Shown: one piece after another, positions 1 through 8,400 of the stretch
Position numbering within the stretch: position 1 is the first letter of the stretch
How the letters are laid out: every line of letters starts with the position of its first letter
Source: an uncultured Acidobacteriota bacterium
GTDB taxonomy: Bacteria; Acidobacteriota; Thermoanaerobaculia; UBA5066
Assembly (NCBI GenBank): GCA_937888435.1
Contig: CALAQS010000022.1
Coordinates: 1 to 50,588, forward strand
Length of the DNA: 50,588 nucleotides
Reading direction: 5' to 3'
Program-made: the position numbers and the translations under genes
The notes under the pieces: model-generated
Told to the model about the DNA's origin: nothing
The model's input: only the letters and a program-made list of their open reading frames with translations
Databases searched by the model: none

Positions 1-33
1 CGCCTTGAGAACGATTCGCTTCGAATATAGAGC

Positions 34-62
34 TTGACTCTCCCCCCATCCGGCAAAAAAAT
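34..62 (+). promoter_or_regulatory. Candidate promoter for the FadL/SGNH/Pal group
   Basis: TTGACT at 34-39 is followed after 17 bases by AAAAAT at 57-62, a sigma70-like layout that would start transcription near 69, about 58 bases before the GTG at 127. An alternative pair (TTGAGA 5-10, TATAGA 26-31) has only 15 bases between boxes. This rests on sequence pattern alone. Confidence 0.3.
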
Positions 63-126
63 CCAGGAATCTGTCAGAATGTCTACATTCAGCTTCGCTT
101 CTCAGTGTGACGTGAAGGAGGAACCG

Positions 127-1434
127 GTGTTCAAATCGATTCGAAACCGGCTGACGGCCTTTGTGCTCGTCGGCCTCGTGGCCGCCGGGTCGGCGGGTCG
201 CCTCGAAGCGGCGGGGTTCGCTCTCTTCGAGGAGGGCTCGAAGGGTAACGCGGCGGGCGGGGCTTTCGCCGCCACGGCAGACGACCCATCGGCGATGTTC
301 TACAACCCCGCCGGGAACGCCTTCATCGATCGCTTCACGCTGGAGGCCGGCGGCTTCGCGATCCTCAGGCCCACGGCCCGACTCGACGGTCAGAGCCCGT
401 ACCCCGGCGACGGCTACTCGGCGAGCATGAGCAAGTCGCCTTACGGAATCGGCCACCTGTACGCCGTGCTGCCGCTGAGCGACAGCGTGAAGCTCTCGGC
501 GGGCTTCTGGACGCCGTTCGGTCTCGGCGTGCCCTGGGAGAACCCCAACACGTTCGCGGGCCGTTTCATCAACCAGCGCGACGACATACGCCAGATTGCG
601 GTGTCGGGCCAGCTCGCCGTGAAGCTCTCGGACGCTGTCGCGATCGGAGCCGGCCCCGAGTTCCGCATCACGGACGTGAGGCTCAGCGAGAACATCTCCG
701 CCGTGAACCCGTTCACCCAGCGGGTCGTGGACGTCGCCCACGTGAGCGTCGTGTCCTCGGGAGAGCCGGTCAAGGTCGGCTTCTCCGCGGGCCTTCTCAT
801 CAAGCCCTGCGACCGCCTGCGATTCGGAATCTCCTACCACTCGCACGTGGACGTCGACCTCCATGGCCCGGCGGCGTTCGGGCAGATTCCCACAGGGAAC
901 GCGCAGTTCGACGGAGCCGTGGCGCAGGAACTTCCCTTCGGCAAGGGAGCCCAGGCCCGGACGACGCTCCAGTTCCCCTCCGTCACGATGTTCGGCATCG
1001 CCTACGAGGTCACGCCGAACCTGACACTCGAAGCGGACGGGAACTACACGACGTGGAGCGTCTTCGACCAGACCGTCCTCCAGATCGACGGCCTTCCCAA
1101 CCAGACCCTGGTGCACAACTGGGTGAACACCTGGGCCTTTCGCGCGGGCCTGACCTACAGGTGCAGCACGACCGGCAGCTGGATCGCGGGCGGCTTCGTC
1201 TACGACCAGACGCCGCAGCCCAACGCCGACGTCGGAGTGTTCCTGCCGGACGCGAACCGCACGGGCGGCACGATGGGGGCCGGAATCGCCTTATCGAAGC
1301 ACTTCCAATTCCAGGTCTCGAGCCTCTTCCTCTGGTTCCACGAGCGGACGATCACGACGAGCAAGGACAACTTCAGCGCGACCTACCAGACGTTCGCGAT
1401 CCTGCCGAGCGCCACTCTCAAGTTGACGTTCTGA
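127..1434 (+). CDS. OmpP1/FadL-family outer-membrane transporter
   Basis: Outer-membrane beta-barrel of the OmpP1/FadL/TodX family; known members carry long-chain fatty acids or other hydrophobic compounds into the cell. The 435-residue product has a signal peptide (basic KSIRNR, then a hydrophobic stretch to about residue 28). The mature protein opens with the family hatch signature: GFALFEEGS at 30-38 and NPAG at 60-63. Alternating beta strands follow, and the protein ends in a C-terminal phenylalanine (KLTF), as expected for BAM-inserted barrels. GTG at 127 is preferred over the longer frame from TTG 34 because AAGGAGG (115-121) lies five bases upstream and the signal peptide then starts at residue 1. 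Seventeen bases separate it from a secreted SGNH hydrolase, suggesting joint release and uptake of acyl compounds. The substrate is not visible from sequence. Confidence 0.9.
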   Translation: MFKSIRNRLTAFVLVGLVAAGSAGRLEAAGFALFEEGSKGNAAGGAFAATADDPSAMFYNPAGNAFIDRFTLEAGGFAILRPTARLDGQSPYPGDGYSASMSKSPYGIGHLYAVLPLSDSVKLSAGFWTPFGLGVPWENPNTFAGRFINQRDDIRQIAVSGQLAVKLSDAVAIGAGPEFRITDVRLSENISAVNPFTQRVVDVAHVSVVSSGEPVKVGFSAGLLIKPCDRLRFGISYHSHVDVDLHGPAAFGQIPTGNAQFDGAVAQELPFGKGAQARTTLQFPSVTMFGIAYEVTPNLTLEADGNYTTWSVFDQTVLQIDGLPNQTLVHNWVNTWAFRAGLTYRCSTTGSWIAGGFVYDQTPQPNADVGVFLPDANRTGGTMGAGIALSKHFQFQVSSLFLWFHERTITTSKDNFSATYQTFAILPSATLKLTF

Positions 1435-1451
1435 GGGAGCACAAGAAAACC

Positions 1452-2936
1452 ATGAAGATCCTGAAATCCCTCCTCCGCATCTCCCTCGCTCTCGCGGCCG
1501 CCGTGGCCTTATCGCCCGCGTCGACCGCGTGGGCGCAGGTCGACCTCACCCGCATCGCATGGATCGGCGACTCCGAGGGCGCCGGCTTCACCGCTCACTG
1601 CCTCACGAAGCGCGTCCAGGTCGACTCGCCGTCCGCCGTAATCGCGCGAACCGAGAACGTGGCCGACTTCCAGCAGCCGATCGTGAACGACCCGGGGCTC
1701 GGCGGCTGCCTGGTGCTCACGTCGCTCGCTCCGTCGTTCACCCAGGAGCCCTCGACGGGCACGCCCGCGAACCTCGCGCTCGCGCGCCCCTACAACAACC
1801 TTTCGATCCCTGGCTGCACCGTCGGCGACATGCTGCGCGCCACGACGGCCTCCCAGACGAGCGGGAACTGCGCGTTGTTCATCGACCTCGTTCTCAGGAA
1901 TGCGGCTCTCCATATCGGCTCTCAGGTCGATCAGGCGATCGCGCTCACCCCGACGTTCGTCTTTCACGAGAACGTGGGGAATGACTATCTCGGAGCGGTC
2001 ACCTCCGGCACCGTCATCGACGGCGTCACGGTCACGCCACTCGCGCCCTTCACGGCCGACTACAACACCACGCTCACGAAGCTCGCGGCCAAACAGCCCA
2101 AGGGCATCGTGTTCGGAGTCGCCGACGTCACGAGCATCCCGTTCACGACGACTCTTCCGCCGTTCCTCACGAGCGGCGGCAAGCTCGTCCTGAATCCCGC
2201 CACGGGCGCCCCGATCCCGCTCCTCGGGCCGAAAGGATGCCCAACGGGTGTTCCGGCGTGCCCGATCCCTGCGACGACGCTCGTGACGCTCAACGCGGCC
2301 TCCTACCTGCCGTACGGCTACGGCATCCCGTGCGCGGTGGCGCCGACGCTCCCGAAGTGTAACAACCCGCTGCCGGCTGCTGGAGATCCGGTCACCGGAA
2401 ACCCGGGCGCCCTCATCTATGCGGCCGACGTCGCGTTTCTCAAGCAGCGCGGCGCCGACTACAACGCCGCCATCAAGGCGGCCGCGGCCGCGTCGGGCTA
2501 CAAGTATTACGACGTGAACGACTTTCTTCTGCGCCTGAAGGCAGGCTTCGATTTCGGCGGCATCACGATCAATGCTGCCTTCCTGACGGGCGGAGCGTTC
2601 TCGTACGACGGGATTCACCTGACGCCCATCGGATACGCGATCCTCGCGGACGACCTCATCCAGTTCATGAACGCGAACTTCAACGCGGGCCTGCCCCGCG
2701 TGAACCTCACGACGTATCTCTTCAACGGCGGAACCAACGGCGGCCTCTCGGGCTCCTCGTCTTACGCACCGCTGAACGGAGAGGACTTCGAGCGGGCCGT
2801 CCAGGCGATCTTCACGCCCGAGTTCGCCCGCCAGCTCGCGTCGATGTTCTCCCTGTCGAAGCCTGCGCTCGTGCAGGGTGATAGCGGTCCGGTTCAGCGC
2901 CTCGAGCCCCACTACCGCGGCCCCGAGCAGCCGTGA
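1452..2936 (+). CDS. Secreted SGNH/GDSL-family hydrolase
   Basis: Predicted exported esterase/lipase-like enzyme of the SGNH (GDSL) hydrolase superfamily, 494 residues. A signal peptide ends near AWAQ (26-29). Block I is IGDSEGAG with the nucleophile Ser41; the Gly-Asn-Asp of block III is at about 176-178 (NVGNDYL); block V is DGIHLT at 386-391, supplying the catalytic Asp and His. A roughly 200-residue stretch between blocks III and V is rich in Pro, Thr and Cys and is longer than in minimal SGNH enzymes. ATG at 1452 is chosen because the signal peptide begins there, with GGGAG at 1435-1439 upstream. It lies between the FadL-like barrel and a Pal-like lipoprotein on one strand. Known SGNH proteins cleave esters of lipids, polysaccharides or peptidoglycan; the substrate here is unknown. 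Confidence 0.85.
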   Translation: MKILKSLLRISLALAAAVALSPASTAWAQVDLTRIAWIGDSEGAGFTAHCLTKRVQVDSPSAVIARTENVADFQQPIVNDPGLGGCLVLTSLAPSFTQEPSTGTPANLALARPYNNLSIPGCTVGDMLRATTASQTSGNCALFIDLVLRNAALHIGSQVDQAIALTPTFVFHENVGNDYLGAVTSGTVIDGVTVTPLAPFTADYNTTLTKLAAKQPKGIVFGVADVTSIPFTTTLPPFLTSGGKLVLNPATGAPIPLLGPKGCPTGVPACPIPATTLVTLNAASYLPYGYGIPCAVAPTLPKCNNPLPAAGDPVTGNPGALIYAADVAFLKQRGADYNAAIKAAAAASGYKYYDVNDFLLRLKAGFDFGGITINAAFLTGGAFSYDGIHLTPIGYAILADDLIQFMNANFNAGLPRVNLTTYLFNGGTNGGLSGSSSYAPLNGEDFERAVQAIFTPEFARQLASMFSLSKPALVQGDSGPVQRLEPHYRGPEQP

Positions 2937-2961
2937 CCGGCCGAAAGATCAGGAGGACGAT

Positions 2962-3798
2962 GTGATCCCAGCTTTTCTTCCGAAATCCTTCAGACGTTGG
3001 AACGCCGGCGTGGCCGTCTTCGCCGCGCTCTTCGCCGCCGCATGCACGTGCACGACCGGCGACGGATTCCGCATCACGAAGCCGACCACCGGTGAGCATC
3101 TGCGCCCGGGCGACGTCGTCGTCTGCGTGACGGCCGTGCCGGGCGACTACTGCTATTTCCCGCCCAAGGCCTACGAAGTCACGCTCGACGGCGGCCAGAG
3201 CCGCATGGTCGCGGCCGGAGCCAACCCGCTGTGCACGACCTTCAACAGTGTGGGCCCCGGGCAACACGTGGCCGATGCCTGGGTGATGCGCAACGGCAAG
3301 CGCGCCGAGACAGCGTACGTGAGGTTCATCGTCGATGCGCCGCCGCCCCCGCCGACGCCGGTTCCCACGCCAGAGCCTACGCCGATGCCAGCCCCGCCGC
3401 CGCCGCCTCCTCCTCCCCCGCCCGCGGCGGTGGAGGAGATGGTGGCGATTACGCAGAAGGGCGGCTATCTCGAAGACATCTTCTTCGACTTCGACAAGTT
3501 CGTCATCAAACCCGAGTACCACGACCGGCTCCAGCGCGGGGCCGAGTGGATCAAGAATCATCCCGATACGCAGGTAACGATCGAAGGTCACTGCGACATC
3601 CGCGGCACGAACAAGTACAACCTCGTGCTCGGCAAAAAGCGCTCCAAGGCGACGTTTGACCACATGGTCAAGCTCGGCGTCGACCCGGCCCGCATGACGG
3701 TCACTACGGTCGGTGAAGATCAGCCTTTCGATACGAACAAGAACGAAACGGCATACGCCTCGAACCGCAGATCGCACTTCATCATCACGAAGCGCTGA
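2962..3798 (+). CDS. Pal/OmpA-type peptidoglycan-binding lipoprotein
   Basis: Envelope protein of 278 residues with a C-terminal OmpA/Pal domain that in known proteins binds the diaminopimelate of peptidoglycan. The N-terminus is a signal segment ending at FAAAC, a weak lipobox because Ala replaces the usual Leu at -3. A small beta-rich domain of about 100 residues with several Cys follows, then a Pro-rich linker (about residues 130-155, including a run of ten prolines) and the OmpA domain with FFDFDKFVIKPEY and the Pal signature GHCDIRGTNKYN. GTG at 2962 has AGGAGG (2951-2956) five bases upstream; starting at 2878 would overlap the preceding gene and put unrelated residues before the signal. 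The long polyproline linker may reach through the periplasm. No tol genes are adjacent, so a Tol-Pal role is not implied by context. Confidence 0.85.
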   Translation: MIPAFLPKSFRRWNAGVAVFAALFAAACTCTTGDGFRITKPTTGEHLRPGDVVVCVTAVPGDYCYFPPKAYEVTLDGGQSRMVAAGANPLCTTFNSVGPGQHVADAWVMRNGKRAETAYVRFIVDAPPPPPTPVPTPEPTPMPAPPPPPPPPPPAAVEEMVAITQKGGYLEDIFFDFDKFVIKPEYHDRLQRGAEWIKNHPDTQVTIEGHCDIRGTNKYNLVLGKKRSKATFDHMVKLGVDPARMTVTTVGEDQPFDTNKNETAYASNRRSHFIITKR

Positions 3799-3821
3799 AG
3801 CGGGTCCGTTCCGGCTTTCCC

Positions 3822-3858
3822 GCGGCCCGGGCCGATCAGCCCGGGCCGCTTGTCTTTT
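3822..3858 (+). terminator. Intrinsic terminator after the Pal-like gene
   Basis: A perfect 11-bp inverted repeat (GCGGCCCGGGC at 3822-3832 and its complement at 3839-3849) around a six-base loop is followed directly by TTGTCTTTT (3850-3858). It lies 24 bases after the stop at 3798 and should separate the FadL-SGNH-Pal unit from efp. Confidence 0.85.
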
Positions 3859-3878
3859 CGGCGAGGGCTGGGTTAGGC
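3850..3878 (+). promoter_or_regulatory. Weak candidate promoter for efp
   Basis: TTGTCT (3850-3855) and TTAGGC (3873-3878) are 17 bases apart, between the terminator hairpin and the efp start at 3971. The match to sigma70 is modest and the -35 box overlaps the terminator U-tract. Confidence 0.25.
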
Positions 3879-3970
3879 TTCGACGTCCGCCAATAGGTCC
3901 GGCAAAGGTAGGGACGCTTCTCCACGTGTCAGGCGCGCCAGAGCGGAAACTATGAAACCCTGGAGAATCA

Positions 3971-4531
3971 ATGATTTCCGCAACTGAAATTCGCCCGGGA
4001 ATGATCATCGTCTACAACGGCGAGCTGCACCGGACTCACAGCGTTCTCCACAAGACTCCCGGCAATCTCCGGGGATTCGTCCAGGCCAAGCTCCGGAACC
4101 TGAAGTCGGGCGCGATGAACGAGCACCGGTTCCGATCGGAGGACAAGGTCGAAAAGGCCTCCCTCGACACGCACGAGATGCAATACCTGTATTCGGACGG
4201 CGAGGGTCATCACTTCATGAACCAGGAGACTTTCGACCAGATCCGTCTCGACGACGAGGTCGTGGGCGAGTCCATGAAGTACCTCCTGCCGGAGACCGTC
4301 ATCGAGGTCGACTTCTATGACGGCAATCCCGTCTCGGTCGAGCTTCCGACGACCGTGAACCTCCGGATCGTGGAGGTCGAGCCGGGCATGAAAGGCGCGA
4401 CCGCGTCGGCGTCCTACAAGCCGGCGAAGCTCGAGACCGGCCTCGTCGTGCAAGTGCCGCAATTCGTCGAGGCGGGTACGGTGATCAAGATCGACACGCG
4501 CGACGACGGTTATCTGGAGCGTGTTTCCTGA
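3971..4531 (+). CDS. efp: Translation elongation factor P, variant loop
   Basis: EF-P, the tRNA-shaped factor that relieves ribosome stalling at polyproline stretches; 186 residues, full family length. The KOW-like N-terminal domain (1-65), the OB domain (about 68-130) and the C-terminal OB domain with the family pattern GLVVQVPQFVEAGTVIKIDT are all present. The loop reaching the peptidyl-transferase centre reads HKTPGNLRGF (27-36). Aligned by eye to the usual PGKG loop, Asn32 replaces the Lys that is beta-lysylated (or the rhamnosylated Arg), and an Arg lies two residues later. No modification gene (epmA, epmB, earP) is nearby. ATG at 3971 has GGAG (3962-3965) five bases upstream. The following M23 gene overlaps its stop. 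The Pal-like gene just upstream carries a ten-proline run, the type of target EF-P serves. Confidence 0.95.
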   Translation: MISATEIRPGMIIVYNGELHRTHSVLHKTPGNLRGFVQAKLRNLKSGAMNEHRFRSEDKVEKASLDTHEMQYLYSDGEGHHFMNQETFDQIRLDDEVVGESMKYLLPETVIEVDFYDGNPVSVELPTTVNLRIVEVEPGMKGATASASYKPAKLETGLVVQVPQFVEAGTVIKIDTRDDGYLERVS

Positions 4532-5427
4532 GCCTTCTTCTCGCTTTCGCCCTGGGCGGAGCGCTGGGCGCCGGGGCCGACGTGTCCTCGTCTTCCCCGG
4601 TCGCGATGCTCCTCGAGGCGCGGGCCGCCGCCGCCAGCGCGAACGCCTCGATCGGCGCCTCTTCGGGAGCGCCTGAGCTCACGAAGCCCTGTCCGGCGCG
4701 CGACCCGGAGGACGGGCGCTGCTACCCGTCGGCCGACGCGGCGGACCTCGCGTGGCTCGCGCGTTCCACGAATTCGAAGGCCCTGGCCAGTCGCGCCGAC
4801 CTTCCCGAAGAGGACCCGGACGACCCCGACGACTCCGACGACGCGGGAGACGGACCGGGCACGAAACCGTCGATGAGCCCGGCGCGCCTCGCGTTCTGGC
4901 AGAACCTCGCGAATACGGTCACCGGCCTCGTCGTGCGCAAGACGAACAGCCGTCCGGTCTCGGTCCCCGAGAGCGAGCTCGCGGAGCTCTTCGCGACGGA
5001 TTTCCCGCTGCCGCTCGAGGCGTTCGACCGCGCGAAGTTCCGCGACACGTTCCTCTCCGGGCGCGGCCGGCACAAGAAGCATCATGCGATCGACCTGCCC
5101 GCGGCGCGCGGAACGCCGGTCCTCTCCGTCGCGGATGGAGTCATCGAGCGCCTCGGCCGCGACAAGAGAGGCGGGAAGGTCGTGTACCTGCGCGACACGA
5201 CCGGGAAGTACACGTTCTTCTACGCGCATCTCGCGCGGCACGAGAAGGGCCTCAAGGCCGGTGACCACGTCGTGAAGGGGCAGCGCCTCGGCGAGGTCGG
5301 CGCGACGGGCCACGTCATTGGCGGGCCGCACCTGCACTTCGCGATCTTCCGCGACGAGGACACCGCCGGGCGCGCCCTCGTCGTGAATCCCTACCTCGTC
5401 TTCAGCCCGCTCCTGATGGCGCCCTAG
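4528..5427 (+). CDS. Exported M23 (LytM-type) peptidoglycan peptidase
   Basis: Zinc metallopeptidase of family M23, which cuts cross-bridges in peptidoglycan or acts as a LytM-type regulator of amidases. The C-terminal domain carries the ligands: HHAIDLP (His185, Asp189), YAHL, and the closing PHLHFAI (His268, His270). Residues 30-150 are an Ala/Ser- and Asp-rich low-complexity region, including EEDPDDPDDSDD, then a helical segment. The first ATG/GTG/TTG is GTG at 4582, but the same frame just upstream encodes a hydrophobic stretch (SLLLAFALGGALGAGA) typical of an export signal. It can start at CTG 4528, which overlaps the efp stop (CTGA) and has GGAG (4516-4519) eight bases before it. I therefore extend the gene to CTG; GTG 4582 remains the conservative alternative. 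The signal lacks a basic n-region, so export is probable rather than certain. Confidence 0.75.
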   Translation: MSLLLAFALGGALGAGADVSSSSPVAMLLEARAAAASANASIGASSGAPELTKPCPARDPEDGRCYPSADAADLAWLARSTNSKALASRADLPEEDPDDPDDSDDAGDGPGTKPSMSPARLAFWQNLANTVTGLVVRKTNSRPVSVPESELAELFATDFPLPLEAFDRAKFRDTFLSGRGRHKKHHAIDLPAARGTPVLSVADGVIERLGRDKRGGKVVYLRDTTGKYTFFYAHLARHEKGLKAGDHVVKGQRLGEVGATGHVIGGPHLHFAIFRDEDTAGRALVVNPYLVFSPLLMAP

Positions 5428-5463
5428 AGGGAAAGCGGAACGCCGCAGCCGCTGCCGCGCTCC

Positions 5464-8400
5464 TCACACCCGGCGCACGTCCTCCAGGGCCAGGGTGTGC
5501 TCGAACCACTGGTTCGAGAGCCTCTCCTCGAGCGAATTCTGGGAAAGGCGCGCGCGGAGGTTCTCCCAGTCCATCTCGTCCAGCTTCTGGTCCTGGTTGA
5601 AGCACGAGAACACGAACGATTCGTTCTTCGTGAGGGGGTCCACGTGTCGCTGGAGACACTGCGCGCAAACCTCTTTCATCATGCATTGCATCGGCGAGTT
5701 GATCGACCCGATGCCCTCGTGCGCGGCGAAGAGGTGCGGCGCGAGGACGCCGTGGCGCGCGGCGGTGACGGCGGCCATCATCCGGTCGGAGCCGATCACG
5801 ATGAGACGCGCCGCTTCGGCGAGCGCGATCGTCGTCTTTCCGAGGCGGCCTTCGGCATACGCGAGCATGGCCTGCACGATGTCGCCGAGGAACGTGAAGT
5901 CCTGAGGTCGCTTCGCCGGAATCGTCGGAGCGACGTCCACGGCCCAGACGACGACGTCGGCCGCGGCCTCGATCTCCTCGCGCTTGTAGAAGTCCTCGGC
6001 CCTCTTGTAGCCCGCGAAGTAGAGAACCTTGTTACCGCGCTCCAAGGCAGCGCGCCCGATCGAGAAGAGCACGGCGTTTCCGAGCCCGCCGCCGCACAGC
6101 ACGAGCGTTTCGTTCTCCGGCAGATGGGTGGGCGCGCCTGTCGGGCCCATGACGACGACGGGCTCTCCCTCCTTCAGCAGGGCGCAAAGCCGGCTCGAGA
6201 CACCGATCTCGAGAGCGATCATGGAGAGGAGGCCCTTCTCCTTGTCGACCCATGCGCCGGTGAGAGCGCACGGCTCGATGAGAGCCGGCGCGCCGGGGCC
6301 GCCCCTCGCGCCCGGAAGCCGCGTGGCGAAGGCCTCGTAGTTCTGAAACCGGTAGAACTGGCCAGGCCGGAAGTTGCGCGCGGCCATCGGGGCCCTCACG
6401 AGGACGTCGACGATCGTCGGCGTGAGCCGGTCGACGCGCAGGACGCGGGGCACGAGGAGGTCGTCCAGAATGGCGCTGAAGGATCTCCAGGCGGCGTCGC
6501 GGGCCGCCTGCGCGGCCGCCGTGCGGTCGAGGGCCGAGAGCGCATCTCCGAAGAGCTCGAGAATTTTCGGCGTGCCGTCCCTCGCCGAGGCCATCGCCTT
6601 CACGACCGAGCCGGCGTAGACGGGGTGGTTGTCGCCGAAGTACGAAAGGAGCTTCCCCCTGTACACCGCCCCGGTGAAGAACGCGCCGACCCCGTCGTCC
6701 TTCGGGACGGGACGGAAGCCCGCGCCGTCCCTCTCGGCGACGTGCGGGCGGAAGAACTTGTTCTTCGCGTCGAGCGGGATGCTCCCGGGCCGCTCGCGGC
6801 CATAGGTCACGTTCGGCGAGGTGCCCGCCGCAACGAGAAGCGTCCGGCAGGGAAGCTCGACAGTGGACCCGTCCTTCCGCTTGAAGACCACGGCACGAAG
6901 CGCGCCGTTTTCGTCCGGCAGCGCCTCGACGGGCTCGAGGTTCTCGACGAAGCCGATTCCTTCCTCGAGCGCCTTGATGATCTCCTCGTGGTTCAGGCGG
7001 TAGGCGGGGGACTCCTCCATCGTGCGCCGGTAGACGATGTTCGACCCTCCCCATTGCTTCACGAGCCGCGCGAAATCCGGCGTCTCGCCGGCGCGCGCCG
7101 CGCGCTCGCGCTCCAGGCGGATCGCGTGTCCATGCTCGAGCTGGCGGGCGAGCAGCGCCCGCTCCTCGACGGAGAGTCCGGCAAGGACGGCGGCCTCTCC
7201 CTTCTCGGCGGCGAGCGCCTCGAAACGCTCGAGGGCCTTCTCGACGTGAAGCGCGTAGTAGGCCTGCGCCTCGGTGGCCGTGTCGATCGCCGTCAGGCCT
7301 CCGCCGATGACGAGGATCGGCACGTCGATGTGCAGGTTCGTGAGCGCGTCCTTTTTGAAGGCCCCGGTGAGCTGCAGCGCCATGAGGAAGTCGGAGGCCA
7401 TTCGCACGCCGCGGATGAGGTTTCTCGTCATCCCCACGAGCGTCGGCTTGCCGGCGCCGGCGGCGATCGCGACGTGGTCGAATCCGAGGTCGAAGGCCTG
7501 CTCGTGCGTGAGCGTGCCGCCAAAGCGAACGCCTGAGTAGATGCGTAGCGTGCGGCGCCGCGCGAGGCTCAGATAGAGAAGATCGAGGAAATTCTTGTCC
7601 CACCGAACCGTGATGCCGTATTCGGAGACGCCGCCGAAGCCCGTGAGCGTGCGCTCGTCGAGCGGGCGGAAAAGCGTCTTCGCATCGCGAATCAGCTTGG
7701 GAGGGCGCCTCTCGGTGCCCATGAGCTCCTCGGGCAGCGGCTCGATCTTCAGGCCGTCGATCGCGACGACGCCGAAGCCCTCGTTCAGGAGATGGTGCGC
7801 GAGGGTGTAGCCGGCCGGCCCGAGCCCCACGACGAGGACGTTCTTGCCGTTGTGGGGGAGTGCATAAGGGCGCGCCGCATTGAGGGGGTTCCAGCGCGTC
7901 AGGAGCGACCAGATTTCGAACCCCCAGGGCATTGCGAGGACGTCCGTGAGAACGCCCGTCTCCACCTGCGGGATGTCGACGGGATCCTGCGTCTGGAAGA
8001 TGCAGGCCTTCATGCAGTCGTTGCAGATGCGGTGCCCGGTGCCGGGGACCATCGGATTGTCTATGCAGATGAGGGCAAGGGCGCCGAGCGCGTCTCCCTC
8101 GCGCCGCAGGAGGTGCATTTCCGAGATCTTCTCGTCCAGCGGGCAGCCCGCGAGCGGCACGCCGAGCGGATTCGCGCGGACGCTCCCATCCTTCTGCCGA
8201 AAGCCCTTCGCGCACGAGTCCTTCTCGCGCTCGTGGCAGAGGATGCAGTAATGCGTCTCGCCCGTGACCTGGCGCGCGGTCTTGCGTGGGTCGGTGAGCG
8301 TGAAGCCGTCGCGCGGGCGCGCGTGCGAGGGAAGGCCGAAGCGCGCCTCGGGAAGATCCGGCCGCGAGCGCTCGGTCCCGACGAGCGCATCGAACTTCAT

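Noticed and set aside
1509-2912. 467-codon minus-strand frame opposite the SGNH gene
   Set aside because: Arg/Glu-rich, no motif, and it mirrors a gene with a signal peptide and full SGNH motifs; typical antisense frame in G+C-rich DNA.
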